A stretch of DNA of 64,000 bases from Candidatus Pantoea floridensis. Lineage in GTDB: Bacteria; Pseudomonadota; Gammaproteobacteria; Enterobacterales; Enterobacteriaceae. The stretch spans positions 3,596,001 through 3,660,000 of the forward strand of contig NZ_OCMY01000001.1 of assembly GCF_900215435.1 (NCBI RefSeq). Direction: 5' to 3'. Below are positions 36,548-44,868 of this stretch, piece by piece (position 1 is the first letter of the stretch; each line of letters begins with the position of its first letter). A program made the translations under genes and the position numbers. The notes below the pieces were generated by a model. The model ran no database searches. It worked only from the letters and a program-made list of their open reading frames with translations, and was not told the DNA's origin.

Positions 36548-37828
36548 ATGAAGGCAATGACGCAAAATCCGCTGCGCCAGGCACTGCTCGACACGCTGCT
36601 GGCAGGACTGGTGGCGCTGGTGGTCTTTGGGCCGATCGTTGGCGTAGTGCTTGATGGTTACAGTTTCACACTCTCACCGCAGCGCGTGGGGCTGCTGGTG
36701 GCCGTGGTGATGGCGGGACGCTTGCTGTTTAGCGTGTTTATCCTCGCCCCCTTTGGCCAGCGCGTTATGCGTAAGTTTGCCGGCGGGGATGATGGCGTTT
36801 ACGTGCGCGATCCCGGCTACCGCTCGCGCCTGCGCTGGATTCTGCCGCTGCTGCTGATCGTGGCGCTGGCCTTTCCGTTTCTTTCCAGTAAATACCTGCT
36901 GACGGTGGCGATTCTTGGCCTGATCTACGTGCTGCTCGGGCTAGGTTTAAACATTGTGGTGGGGCTCGCTGGGTTGCTCGATTTGGGCTATGTCGCCTTC
37001 TACGCCATCGGCGCGTACGGCCTGGCGCTCGGCTATCAATACCTTGGATTGGGCTTCTGGAGCATGCTGCCACTCGCCGCGCTGCTGGCCGCTTTTGCCG
37101 GTGCGCTGCTGGGATTTCCGGTGCTGCGCATGCACGGTGATTATCTGGCGATTGTTACGCTCGGCTTCGGTGAAATTATCCGCTTAGTGCTGACTAACTG
37201 GCTCTCTTTTACCGGAGGGCCGAACGGCGTTTCTGTACCGTCGCCAACCTTCTTTGGCCTTGAGTTTGGTCGGCGCGCGCGCGAGGGGGGCGTGCCGTAT
37301 CACGAGTTCTTTCATGTCACCTACAACCCAAATATGAAGTTTATTTTCATTTACGTTGTGTTGGTGCTGGTAGTGCTGCTGGTGCTGTGGATCAAACATC
37401 GCCTGACGCGCATGCCGATTGGCCGTGCCTGGGAAGCGCTGCGCGAAGATGAAATTGCCTGCCGCGCCATGGGGCTCAATCACGTATTGGTTAAGCTTTC
37501 CGCCTTCATGCTGGGTGCTTCCACCGCGGGCATTGCCGGAGTATTTTTTGCCAGCTATCAGGGCTTCGTTAATCCCACGTCATTCACCTTTTTTGAATCG
37601 GCGCTGATCCTCGCCATTGTGGTACTCGGCGGTATGGGCTCGACGCTCGGCGTGGTGTTGGCGGCGTTTGTCCTGACGGTGGCGCCCGAACTGTTGCGCA
37701 GCTTTGCCGAGTATCGCGTGCTGCTGTTCGGCATGCTAATGGTGCTAATGATGATCTGGCGGCCGCGCGGCCTGGTGCGCACTGCACGCGTCGGTGTGCC
37801 GTTACGCAAAGGAGTGCGCCATGAGTGA
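36548..37828 (+). CDS. livM: LivM-type branched-chain amino acid permease
   Basis: 426-residue permease with the long N-terminal extension typical of enterobacterial LivM. Family segments are LGLGLNIVVGLAGLLDLGYVA, LRMHGDYLAIVTLGFGEIIR and the EAA-like GRAWEALREDEIACRAMGL. Starts at the ATG 10 nt after the livH stop; overlaps livG by 8 nt. Confidence 0.93.
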   Translation: MKAMTQNPLRQALLDTLLAGLVALVVFGPIVGVVLDGYSFTLSPQRVGLLVAVVMAGRLLFSVFILAPFGQRVMRKFAGGDDGVYVRDPGYRSRLRWILPLLLIVALAFPFLSSKYLLTVAILGLIYVLLGLGLNIVVGLAGLLDLGYVAFYAIGAYGLALGYQYLGLGFWSMLPLAALLAAFAGALLGFPVLRMHGDYLAIVTLGFGEIIRLVLTNWLSFTGGPNGVSVPSPTFFGLEFGRRAREGGVPYHEFFHVTYNPNMKFIFIYVVLVLVVLLVLWIKHRLTRMPIGRAWEALREDEIACRAMGLNHVLVKLSAFMLGASTAGIAGVFFASYQGFVNPTSFTFFESALILAIVVLGGMGSTLGVVLAAFVLTVAPELLRSFAEYRVLLFGMLMVLMMIWRPRGLVRTARVGVPLRKGVRHE

Positions 37829-38696
37829 TGCCATCCTGCAAGTGACCAACCTGATGATGCGCTTCGGCGGCATTAAGGCGTTGAATGATGTTAGCCTGGC
37901 GGTGGAGCGCGGATCGGTGACCTCACTGATTGGCCCGAACGGCGCAGGCAAAACCACAGTCTTCAACTGCCTGACCGGTTTTTATCGCGCGACGAGCGGG
38001 CGCATTGTGCTCAATGCCAACCAGCGCAGCACCGATGTGATTCAGGTGTTGGGACAAAAAATTCATGCAACAGACTTTATCCATCCGGCACGGCTCGGCT
38101 CGCGTCTCTGGTACAAGATGTTTGGCGGCGCGCATCTGGTGAACCGCGCCGGGTTGGCGCGCACCTTCCAAAATATTCGGCTATTTCGTGAGATGTCGGT
38201 GATTGAGAATTTGTTGGTGGCGCAGCATATGCAGGTCAATCGCCAGCTGCTGGCGGGAGTACTGAACACGCGCGGCTATCGCCAAGCGGAAAATCGTGCA
38301 CTCGATCGCGCTTTCTACTGGCTGGAAAATGTTGATTTGGTCTCCACTGCCAACCGGCTGGCGGGCACACTCTCTTATGGTCAGCAGCGCAGGCTGGAGA
38401 TTGCGCGTGCCATGTGTACACGACCAGAATTGATTTGCCTGGACGAACCGGCGGCGGGGTTAAATCCAGTGGAGACTGAGGCGCTGAGCCAGATTTTGCA
38501 TCGCCTGCGCGCCGACCATCGCATCAGCGTACTGCTGATTGAGCACGACATGCCGATGGTGATGCGCATTTCTGACCACATCGTGGTGCTGGATCACGGT
38601 GACGTGATTGCGCAGGGCACACCGCAGCAAATTCGTCACGATGCCAAAGTGATTGCCGCTTATCTGGGTGCAGAAGAGGAGAGCGACCATGGCTGA
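37821..38696 (+). CDS. livG: LivG-type ABC ATP-binding protein
   Basis: First ATPase of the LIV importer, 291 residues. Walker [31 protein letters not shown], signature [14 protein letters not shown] and LDEPAAGLNPVE. An insertion around residues 80-125, as in E. coli LivG, carries QVLGQKIHATDFIHPARLG. Overlaps livM and livF by 8 nt each. Confidence 0.93.
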   Translation: MSDAILQVTNLMMRFGGIKALNDVSLAVERGSVTSLIGPNGAGKTTVFNCLTGFYRATSGRIVLNANQRSTDVIQVLGQKIHATDFIHPARLGSRLWYKMFGGAHLVNRAGLARTFQNIRLFREMSVIENLLVAQHMQVNRQLLAGVLNTRGYRQAENRALDRAFYWLENVDLVSTANRLAGTLSYGQQRRLEIARAMCTRPELICLDEPAAGLNPVETEALSQILHRLRADHRISVLLIEHDMPMVMRISDHIVVLDHGDVIAQGTPQQIRHDAKVIAAYLGAEEESDHG

Positions 38697-39438
38697 ACCG
38701 ATGCTGGCGTTTGAGCAGGTGGATGTGTTTTACGGTCCGCTGCAGGCATTGAAACAGGTTTCATTAACGGTTAATCAGGGCGAAACCGTGGCGCTGATTG
38801 GTGCCAACGGGGCGGGTAAATCGACCCTGCTGATGTCGATCTTTGGCCAGCCGCGCATCGCCAGCGGCGAGATCCGCCTACGCGGCGAAGCGATCAGCCA
38901 GCGCTCAACCCACTTTATCGCCGCCAGCGGTATTGCGCAGGCGCCGGAGGGGCGCCGCATTTTTCCCGATATGACGGTAGAAGAGAATCTGCTGATGGGC
39001 ACCATCGCCATTGGCGAACGCTTTGTTAAGGAGGATAAAGATCGCATGTATCAGCTGTTTCCGCGCCTGCTGGAGCGGCGTAAGCAGCGCGCCATGACGC
39101 TCTCCGGTGGCGAGCAGCAGATGCTGGCGATTGCCCGCGCGTTGATGAGTCGCCCCAAATTATTGTTGCTGGATGAACCCAGTCTTGGGCTCGCGCCGAT
39201 TGTGGTAAAGCAGATTTTTGCCATCCTGCGCGAGCTAACGCAGCAGGGAATGACGCTGTTTCTGGTGGAGCAGAATGCCAGGCATGCGCTGCAGCTGGCG
39301 GATCGCGGTTATGTGATGGTCAATGGCGAGATTCGTCTCAGCGGAAGCGGGGCCGAGTTGCTCAATAACGACGACGTGCGCAGCGCTTATCTGGGAGGTG
39401 CAGCCGATCCTGCGGTGCTGGCGACAAAAAGTTTGTAA
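38689..39438 (+). CDS. livF: LivF-type ABC ATP-binding protein
   Basis: Second ATPase, 249 residues, with Walker A GANGAGKST, QAPEGRRIFPDMTVEENLLMG, signature LSGGEQQMLA and Walker B LLLDEPSLGLAP. Starts inside the livG stop region. Last gene of the operon. Confidence 0.93.
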   Translation: MAEPMLAFEQVDVFYGPLQALKQVSLTVNQGETVALIGANGAGKSTLLMSIFGQPRIASGEIRLRGEAISQRSTHFIAASGIAQAPEGRRIFPDMTVEENLLMGTIAIGERFVKEDKDRMYQLFPRLLERRKQRAMTLSGGEQQMLAIARALMSRPKLLLLDEPSLGLAPIVVKQIFAILRELTQQGMTLFLVEQNARHALQLADRGYVMVNGEIRLSGSGAELLNNDDVRSAYLGGAADPAVLATKSL

Positions 39439-39534
39439 TAATGATTAAATGGTGATGGGAAACACTTTGCATATTTGTCAGTGGCCTATCATCATTATTA
39501 CTCTTCTTCCTCTCCAAAGTGATTTGGAAATCCC

Positions 39535-40971
39535 TTGCAAAATCCTGGCGTAGTAATGATGCGGGCGGTTAGAAATACGGCGTGGTATCCCAAACGTCGC
39601 TCTTATCGCACGTTGTTCTGGCGTGAAATTACCCCCTTAGCCGTGCCGATCTTTATCGAAAACCTCTGTGTGATGCTCATGGGTGTCCTCAGTACCTTTT
39701 TGGTGAGTTGGTTAGGCAAAGAAGCCATGGCGGGCGTGGGTCTGGCCGACAGCTTCAATATGGTGGTGATCTCCTTCTTCGCGGCAATCGATCTCGGTAC
39801 CACGGTGGTGGTGGCGTTTAGCCTGGCCAAGCGCAACGGTAAGCGTGCGCGCGCGGCGACGCGTCAGTCGCTAGGACTGATGACCGCGCTGGCTTTTGTG
39901 CTGGTTATCGCCATTGAGTTCTGGGGACACCTGATCATTGATGTGATTGCCGGCAGCGCGGATCCCAAAGTGAAAGAGCTGGCGCTGAGCTATCTGCAAA
40001 CTTCGGCGTGGAGCTATCCAGCGGCGGCGATTGCGCTGATTGGCAGCGGTGCACTGCGTGGTGCAGGCAACACTAAAATCCCGATGCTGATTAACGGCGG
40101 CATGAACATTCTCAACATCGTGATCAGTAGCGTACTGATATACGGCTGTATGGGTTGGGAAGGATTGGGCTTTGTCGGCGCTGGATTAGGGTTAACCATT
40201 TCACGCTATATTGGTGCGGCGGCGGCGATTTACGTGCTGTATCGCGGCATTGCTCCAGCATTGAAAATCTCCATCGCCAGCTATTTCCGTCGCTGGGATC
40301 GCAACATTCTGATGGAAGTGTTGGGCATTGGCGTTCCCGCCAGTATCGAATCGGTGCTGTTTAACGGCGGTAAATTGTTGACGCAAATTTTTGTCGCTGG
40401 TATGGGCACCAATGAAATCGCCGGGAACTTTATCGCCTTCTCGATTGCTACGCTGATCAACCTGCCGGGCAATGCCCTCGGATCGGCCTCAACCATCATT
40501 ACGGGACGAAGGCTGGGGCTTAATCAGGTGATGCAGGCGGAACGGCAAATCAAACATGTGTTCTGGCTGGCGATGATCGGATTGTGTTCGCTGGCATTAA
40601 TCACCGTGCCGCTCGCCGGAACCCTGGCTCAGTTTTATAGCCGCGATCCGGAAGTCATCTCGGTGACGAAACATCTGATTTGGCTGAATGCCGCCTTTAT
40701 GCCGATTTGGACGGCTTCGTGGGTGCTGCCCGCCAGCCTGAAGGGCGCACGCGATGCGCGCTACACCATGTATGTGTCGATGTTCAGTATGTGGGGCGCA
40801 CGCGTGGTGGCCGGGTATTTCCTCGGCATTGTGCTGGGCATGGGCGTGGTGGGCGTGTGGCTCGGCATGTTCCTCGATTGGACGGTGCGCGGCCTGTGCT
40901 TCTGGTGGCGTTTGAACAGCGGCAAATGGCTAAACAATTACCGCAAGATGATGGCCAAAAGCAGGGAATAG
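39535..40971 (+). CDS. MATE-family multidrug/flavin exporter (EmmdR/YeeO-like)
   Basis: 478-residue MATE transporter with about 12 membrane helices. Family parts are TPLAVPIFIENLCVMLMGVL, GSGALRGAGNTKIPMLINGG and AGNFIAFSIATLINLPGNAL. It is closest in layout to EmmdR/YeeO of enterobacteria, exporters of drugs and flavins. The start is uncertain: TTG 39535 has GGA 6-7 nt upstream, while ATG 39556 or 39559 lack a ribosome site. Transport substrate not determined. Confidence 0.85.
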   Translation: MQNPGVVMMRAVRNTAWYPKRRSYRTLFWREITPLAVPIFIENLCVMLMGVLSTFLVSWLGKEAMAGVGLADSFNMVVISFFAAIDLGTTVVVAFSLAKRNGKRARAATRQSLGLMTALAFVLVIAIEFWGHLIIDVIAGSADPKVKELALSYLQTSAWSYPAAAIALIGSGALRGAGNTKIPMLINGGMNILNIVISSVLIYGCMGWEGLGFVGAGLGLTISRYIGAAAAIYVLYRGIAPALKISIASYFRRWDRNILMEVLGIGVPASIESVLFNGGKLLTQIFVAGMGTNEIAGNFIAFSIATLINLPGNALGSASTIITGRRLGLNQVMQAERQIKHVFWLAMIGLCSLALITVPLAGTLAQFYSRDPEVISVTKHLIWLNAAFMPIWTASWVLPASLKGARDARYTMYVSMFSMWGARVVAGYFLGIVLGMGVVGVWLGMFLDWTVRGLCFWWRLNSGKWLNNYRKMMAKSRE

Positions 40972-40999
40972 GGGGATTTCCTCCGGTGGTGATGGATTT

Positions 41000-41029
41000 G
41001 TAGAGTGCGCATTGATGCGCACTTTTTTT
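41000..41029 (+). terminator. REP-derived hairpin with U-run after the MATE gene
   Basis: AGTGCGCATTGATGCGCACT hairpin followed by TTTTTT. The stem is the TGCGCATTAATGCGCA REP variant with its GTAG tail, so a REP appears to serve as a rho-independent terminator. Confidence 0.82.
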
Positions 41030-41128
41030 ATATGCATCAGCTGGCAAAGAAGCGCACAACTAATCGTTTTGGTTATATGGCGGGATGAGGTTTACTGTCA
41101 GCGTCAATCATTTACGGAGACGCTGACC

Positions 41129-41296
41129 ATGAAAAATTTCTTGCAGCAGTGGTTTAACCAGCTACTCAACGGCGCGACCAAACTCGCAGAAGAGCGCGAG
41201 TTCGATCTCAGTAACCACATCGATCTACTGATTCCGCTTAGCCAACTGTATGGCGTTGAATTCCATCCCTCGGTGTATCGCTACTATGAGAGATGA
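41129..41296 (+). CDS. Small hypothetical protein, 55 residues
   Basis: Not recognised. From the ATG at 41129 (GGAG 9 nt upstream) it reads MKNFLQQWFNQLLNGATKLA, with an amphipathic N-terminal helix and a tail LYGVEFHPSVYRYYER. Good ribosome site and a strong terminator downstream support a real gene. It sits on the edge of the low-GC accessory patch with the Thoeris genes, convergent with them. Confidence 0.65.
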   Translation: MKNFLQQWFNQLLNGATKLAEEREFDLSNHIDLLIPLSQLYGVEFHPSVYRYYER

Positions 41297-41354
41297 GCGC
41301 TTACATCATGTAATGCGCTACAGCTACTGGAATGAACTGTGCGCTGTTGAATAA

Positions 41355-41385
41355 AAAACCCGCTGTTAGGCCAGCGGGTTTTTTT
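41355..41385. terminator. Bidirectional rho-independent terminator
   Basis: Arms AAAACCCGCTG and CAGCGGGTTTT around a 6-nt loop, with T-run on the right and A-run on the left. Serves the 55-residue gene on plus and thsB, which ends 10 bp away, on minus. Confidence 0.88.
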
Positions 41386-41395
41386 ATGTGCGGCA

Positions 41396-41908
41396 TTAAC
41401 TGAACGCGTTTTTTACAGCCTGATAATCCCAACAGTAGGTATCTTCCCTCAGGGAGCGCATAGCAACGTGAGTACCTGTATTCCGTATGGCATCAGGGCA
41501 TTTATCTTTATTCACTGAGGCCGCGTTGTAAAGCACGATGATTTCAAGATTGTCCTTTATTGCTTTCTCACACTCATACTCGATGTAGCTACGGTGATCT
41601 ACCGACCGCCCTTTTGAACAAGAGCTTGTCCAACTACGGTAACTCGCGCAATACTGACAACGACCACTGCGGGCCGTTTTAGTATTTTTTCCAACAATAA
41701 GCACAAATTTTTTTGATGAATTAAATCTTGTTGCCAGTGAGGATTTGATACTGCAGTTTAAACTGCTGTCGCGGGCTTGTGTTAAGTCATGTGCATCGGT
41801 AAAAGAAAGACCCCAATGTTTACTCTTATTCCAGTGATGTAACTGATCGATGGCGTCTTTATCGCCATCCCATTCGCCCGCAATATAGGTTCTGGTACGG
41901 TATACCAT
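41396..41908 (-). CDS. thsB: ThsB, TIR-like (DUF1863) Thoeris protein
   Basis: 170-residue TIR-like protein of the ThsB/DUF1863 type, the phage-sensing and signal-making half of Thoeris. Family blocks are RTYIAGEWDGDKDAIDQLHHW, DAHDLTQARDSSLNCSIKSSL, FVLIVGKNTKTARSGRCQYC and RSYIEYECEKAIKDNLEIIV. Glu110/Glu112 lie in the helix that carries the catalytic Glu of TIR NADases. Conserved Cys84, Cys87 and Cys97 are notable. AAGGAG precedes the ATG. It follows thsA by 61 nt on the same strand. In type II Thoeris the TIR enzyme is reported to make histidine-ADPR after phage infection. Confidence 0.85.
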   Translation of the reverse strand: MVYRTRTYIAGEWDGDKDAIDQLHHWNKSKHWGLSFTDAHDLTQARDSSLNCSIKSSLATRFNSSKKFVLIVGKNTKTARSGRCQYCASYRSWTSSCSKGRSVDHRSYIEYECEKAIKDNLEIIVLYNAASVNKDKCPDAIRNTGTHVAMRSLREDTYCWDYQAVKNAFS

Positions 41909-41969
41909 AAATAATCACTCCTTTGTTATTTTGAATACATCTCGCTTAACCAGAGCGTTAAGCTTTACG

Positions 41970-42806
41970 CTACAATCCATTTCTTGCTGACTGGAGGTCA
42001 AATAAGTTGATTTGGCTGATCTTGTCTTTATGAATCATGATGGTTAATTTTGCGGGGTGTTTAAAGCGCATTTCACTCACTCGGAAAGTCCAGAGCATAA
42101 TTTTCAGCAGTTCTTCATCATTGATCCGCTTGTGTCCCTTTATTCTTGTGATGCCTGACCCAAAAATAGGCACCGTGACGCTTTTCTGGGCATACACACG
42201 ATTAACGCTATCCCAAAAATTAATCAGAAACGCCAGGTATTCAGGCATTGATAAATGGGCTTCATTAAATTTATTAAACCGGGCAAAAGCCGTTAACAGA
42301 TAATCGTCCCAGACGCAGATGGTTCCAAGCTTATAACTTTGATTTTTACCTGATAATCTAGTGGTATTAAGCGCGGCAACATCCTCCCTTGCAAAGGCAT
42401 AATTATCAATGTGTTCATCCAGTTTTTCTCGCGAACAGGAGAGATGCTCAGTAATAAACTTACCGTTGAGACTTTGACGAGCAATGACGATATCATCTAC
42501 CTTCGTGTCAAAGTACTCGTTAAAAGCAATCGCCTTGAGACCTTGCTCCGCAAAAACATCACCCGTTTTAATCGTTACCGTGCTGCCTTCAACGGTCAAA
42601 TTAATTGCTCTAAGCTTATTCGCCCTGCGCCAGATGAAAAGATAAACCAGGATTAATAGGATAATGCATGTCACGCCTGCGATATCTTTATATTCTAGCG
42701 GGATATCCTTAAATAAAACTACCGCAGCGATGCAACCAGTAATAGCTGAAGCATAGTTACAAAAATCGCTTCTCACTTTTGCATCAAAAAATCTGACTTT
42801 TAACAT
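41970..42806 (-). CDS. thsA: ThsA, two-helix membrane plus macro-domain effector (type II Thoeris)
   Basis: 278-residue effector. Two membrane helices near the N-terminus (about 17-34 and 42-58) are followed by a macro-like domain of the type found in TM-macro ThsA proteins: DDIVIARQSLNGKFI (about 104-118), EDVAALNTTRL, LGTICVWDDYLLTAFARFN and PIFGSGITRIKG (213-224). It has no SIR2 or SLOG domain, so it is not the type I ThsA. The expected role is to bind the TIR-made signal through the macro domain and damage the membrane, stopping infection. AGGAAA precedes the ATG. First gene of the thsA-thsB pair; codon use and base composition are clearly poorer in GC than the neighbours. Confidence 0.82.
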   Translation of the reverse strand: MLKVRFFDAKVRSDFCNYASAITGCIAAVVLFKDIPLEYKDIAGVTCIILLILVYLFIWRRANKLRAINLTVEGSTVTIKTGDVFAEQGLKAIAFNEYFDTKVDDIVIARQSLNGKFITEHLSCSREKLDEHIDNYAFAREDVAALNTTRLSGKNQSYKLGTICVWDDYLLTAFARFNKFNEAHLSMPEYLAFLINFWDSVNRVYAQKSVTVPIFGSGITRIKGHKRINDEELLKIMLWTFRVSEMRFKHPAKLTIMIHKDKISQINLFDLQSARNGL

Positions 42807-43739
42807 ATCCGACTTTCCTTTGTTATGAGTGGTATCCTTAATCCCTAAGGCTCATTCGCAATTGAAAGTAAACGTGAGACAGCCAAAAATCCACATAAAA
42901 TATACGTGTTTAATTAAAAGTATGATCCAGCGACAGGTAATTTTGAAAACCTGGGATTTTTTTAAGTTGTTGATAACAGTTTTGTATCTTCACGCTGTCG
43001 GAAACCACAATGCAAAAAGCCCGCTTAGTTTCCTAAGCGGGCTTCTCTAAATATGGCTCCTCTGACTGGGATCGCCTTTGCCAGTAACTGGCTAATAAGT
43101 AAGCTAATGCTGAAAGCTCTCCCTGTCAAGACCACCAGAATGACCACCAATCGAAGCAGTTTCTACAAACTGATGTGTGCGGCCTCGTGCATTTGGTGAT
43201 CGCTACTATTGTCACTGACGTCCCAAGTAGTAGATAACAACGTCAGTTTGTAATATCGGGTTGTTGACCCTGCCCCCGAATATGATCCAGGCATAACCGG
43301 CTTCATGTCAGCTGCAATCAGTCGGCAGACCCTTGCGGCGTCGCCTGCGTTTTACACCCCAGCCGTTAAGGTTACAAATGCGGTATACCCGCTTGTTGTC
43401 TAATCAGTCAATATCAGGGGCAGATGGGGTCTTGCTTACGGCAAAGTTTCAGGGCCGTAACCCCGGGTTCGGCCTCGCGGACAATATTGATGACATTATC
43501 GTCGGAAAAGGATTCTTCATGAGGATGTACTCATGTGACGGATGAAGATATTGCTAACCTTGCGGTGTGTTAATCAATGGGAAGCAGGTCAAGAGAGGCT
43601 GCCATTACCGATGGCGCGGTTGAGTTGATTTCACAAACGTTTCGAGGCTTATAGAATTCATGTCACACATAGGTTGATCATCATATAATGCATCGTGTAT
43701 GTAGGTATAATCTTGTCAGCTGCGCTGACAACCTGTGAG
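42807..43739. other. 0.9-kb low-GC region without intact genes, upstream of thsA
   Basis: Holds the thsA promoter region, the hairpin at 43017-43044, and decayed sequence. Short frames are frequently broken: a minus-strand frame around 43330-43150 (NAGDAARVCRLIAADMKP, MKPVMPGSYSGAG), a minus-strand segment around 43185-43105 (ARGRTHQFVETASIGGHSGG) and a plus-strand end around 43440-43545 (NPGFGLADNIDDIIVGKGFF) look like pieces of former coding sequence, possibly phage-derived. None is intact enough to call. No integrase, tRNA or clear flanking direct repeat was found. Confidence 0.55.
43017..43044. terminator. Hairpin in the low-GC region
   Basis: Perfect 12-bp arms AAGCCCGCTTAG and CTAAGCGGGCTT around TTTC, followed on plus by CTCT and preceded by AAAA. 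Looks like a rho-independent terminator for a gene that is no longer recognisable on either side. Confidence 0.75.
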
Positions 43740-44708
43740 TTATTTAGCGTTTATTATCATTTGATTCATCTCTGAACCCTTTGCTTCACCGTACAACCAT
43801 CTCTGCAGTAATCGACTGTCTTCAGACAGATCCATATTCTGTCGAGTACATAAATAATAGTCCCTGCCATCATCGATTTCGTGGTCGAAAAGCTTCACCA
43901 GTTCGCCTGATGCAAGAAAAGGGGCGATCATCGGCTCCCTCAACAGGCCACATCCCAGACCTGCGCGCACCGCAGCCAACGTCAGTAACCCATCTTCAAA
44001 GATGGGACCCTCTTTCCTGAAATGCGTGATATCGAGACTGTTGAACCACTGCTGCCATGCATTCCTCTCCTCATCATGCACTTTTTTTGTTTGTGCCAGG
44101 ATTTCAGGAGTATCGATATAGCCATGTGTGCGTAAAAAATCCTTGCTGGCAACTGGCACCATTTTCCCGGAGATCAGCTTTTCTGCATTGTATCCCGCCC
44201 ATTGTCCGGTACCGAAGCGAATAGAAAGGTCAGAGGCATCGCTGTGATAATTACGGTGATTGGCATACACCACGTTAATTTCAATTTGCGAATGGATATT
44301 CGAGAATTTAGGCAGTCTGGGAATAAACCAACTCATGCCAAAAAGGGGAATCAGGCTGATAGTCACTTTGCGTGAGGGATTTTGCTCCATGATATGCCCT
44401 GTCGCTTGTCGGAGTACCGAAAATGCAGAACGAATGGAGCGATAATATTCCCTGCCCGACGAACTAAGAACCAGCCGGCGGCCTTGGCGATCGGTTAGCG
44501 GCAGCTGCAAAAAGTTTTCCAACACGCGAAGCTGATGGCTCACCGCGGAAGGCGAGATATTTAGCTCTTGCGCCGCTGCACTCAAGCTACCTAAACGCGC
44601 GATGGCTTCGAACACACGTACAGCGCGTAAAGGTGGATCATCCGAAAACGCTGTATGTGATGCGAAATCATCATCGATTGATTGTTCTGTTTTTCTCATA
44701 TAAACCAC
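43740..44708 (-). CDS. LysR-family regulator (GcvA-like)
   Basis: 322-residue LysR regulator with the winged helix around residues 27-85 (LRAVRVFEAIARLGSLSAAA, QELNISPSAVSHQLRVLENFL) and an effector domain with the WFIPRLPKF and LSIRFGTGQWAGYNAEKL features of the GcvA group. Starts at GTG 44708 (GAGA upstream) or at ATG 44699. It is divergent from the second LIV-like transporter, so it is the likely regulator of that cluster. Confidence 0.88.
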   Translation of the reverse strand: MVYMRKTEQSIDDDFASHTAFSDDPPLRAVRVFEAIARLGSLSAAAQELNISPSAVSHQLRVLENFLQLPLTDRQGRRLVLSSSGREYYRSIRSAFSVLRQATGHIMEQNPSRKVTISLIPLFGMSWFIPRLPKFSNIHSQIEINVVYANHRNYHSDASDLSIRFGTGQWAGYNAEKLISGKMVPVASKDFLRTHGYIDTPEILAQTKKVHDEERNAWQQWFNSLDITHFRKEGPIFEDGLLTLAAVRAGLGCGLLREPMIAPFLASGELVKLFDHEIDDGRDYYLCTRQNMDLSEDSRLLQRWLYGEAKGSEMNQMIINAK

Positions 44709-44742
44709 TATTTCTCAGCGGTGGGAACTCTCTAGTTGAAAA

Positions 44743-44754
44743 TAAGTTAACTTA
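44743..44754. promoter_or_regulatory. 12-bp palindrome between LysR and LIV-like operon
   Basis: TAAGTTAACTTA, a perfect palindrome in an A/T-rich 160-bp divergent region, 35 bp from the LysR start. A candidate site for the LysR protein; weak evidence because the region is A/T-rich throughout. Confidence 0.35.
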
Positions 44755-44868
44755 AATCATATGGTTATAGGTAATTAATTTTGCCATAAGTAAGAATATA
44801 TACGTATTTTACAATTTTGCTCAGTTATCGGATGTTAAGCGCGCAACAGCTAATTCCGGATAACTACT

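Noticed and set aside
41970..42806. Reading the membrane-macro protein as a type I (SIR2) ThsA or an unrelated macro-domain enzyme
   Set aside because: No SIR2 or SLOG motifs are present, and the pairing with a ThsB-type TIR protein on the same strand points to the TM-macro effector.
42829..43050. 73-codon frame upstream of thsA
   Set aside because: It starts inside the thsA promoter region, is A/T-rich and runs through the hairpin at 43017; no family resemblance.
43333..43545. 70-codon frame in the low-GC region
   Set aside because: It lacks a ribosome site and other frames in the same stretch carry equally coding-like but broken pieces, so it is described as decayed sequence.
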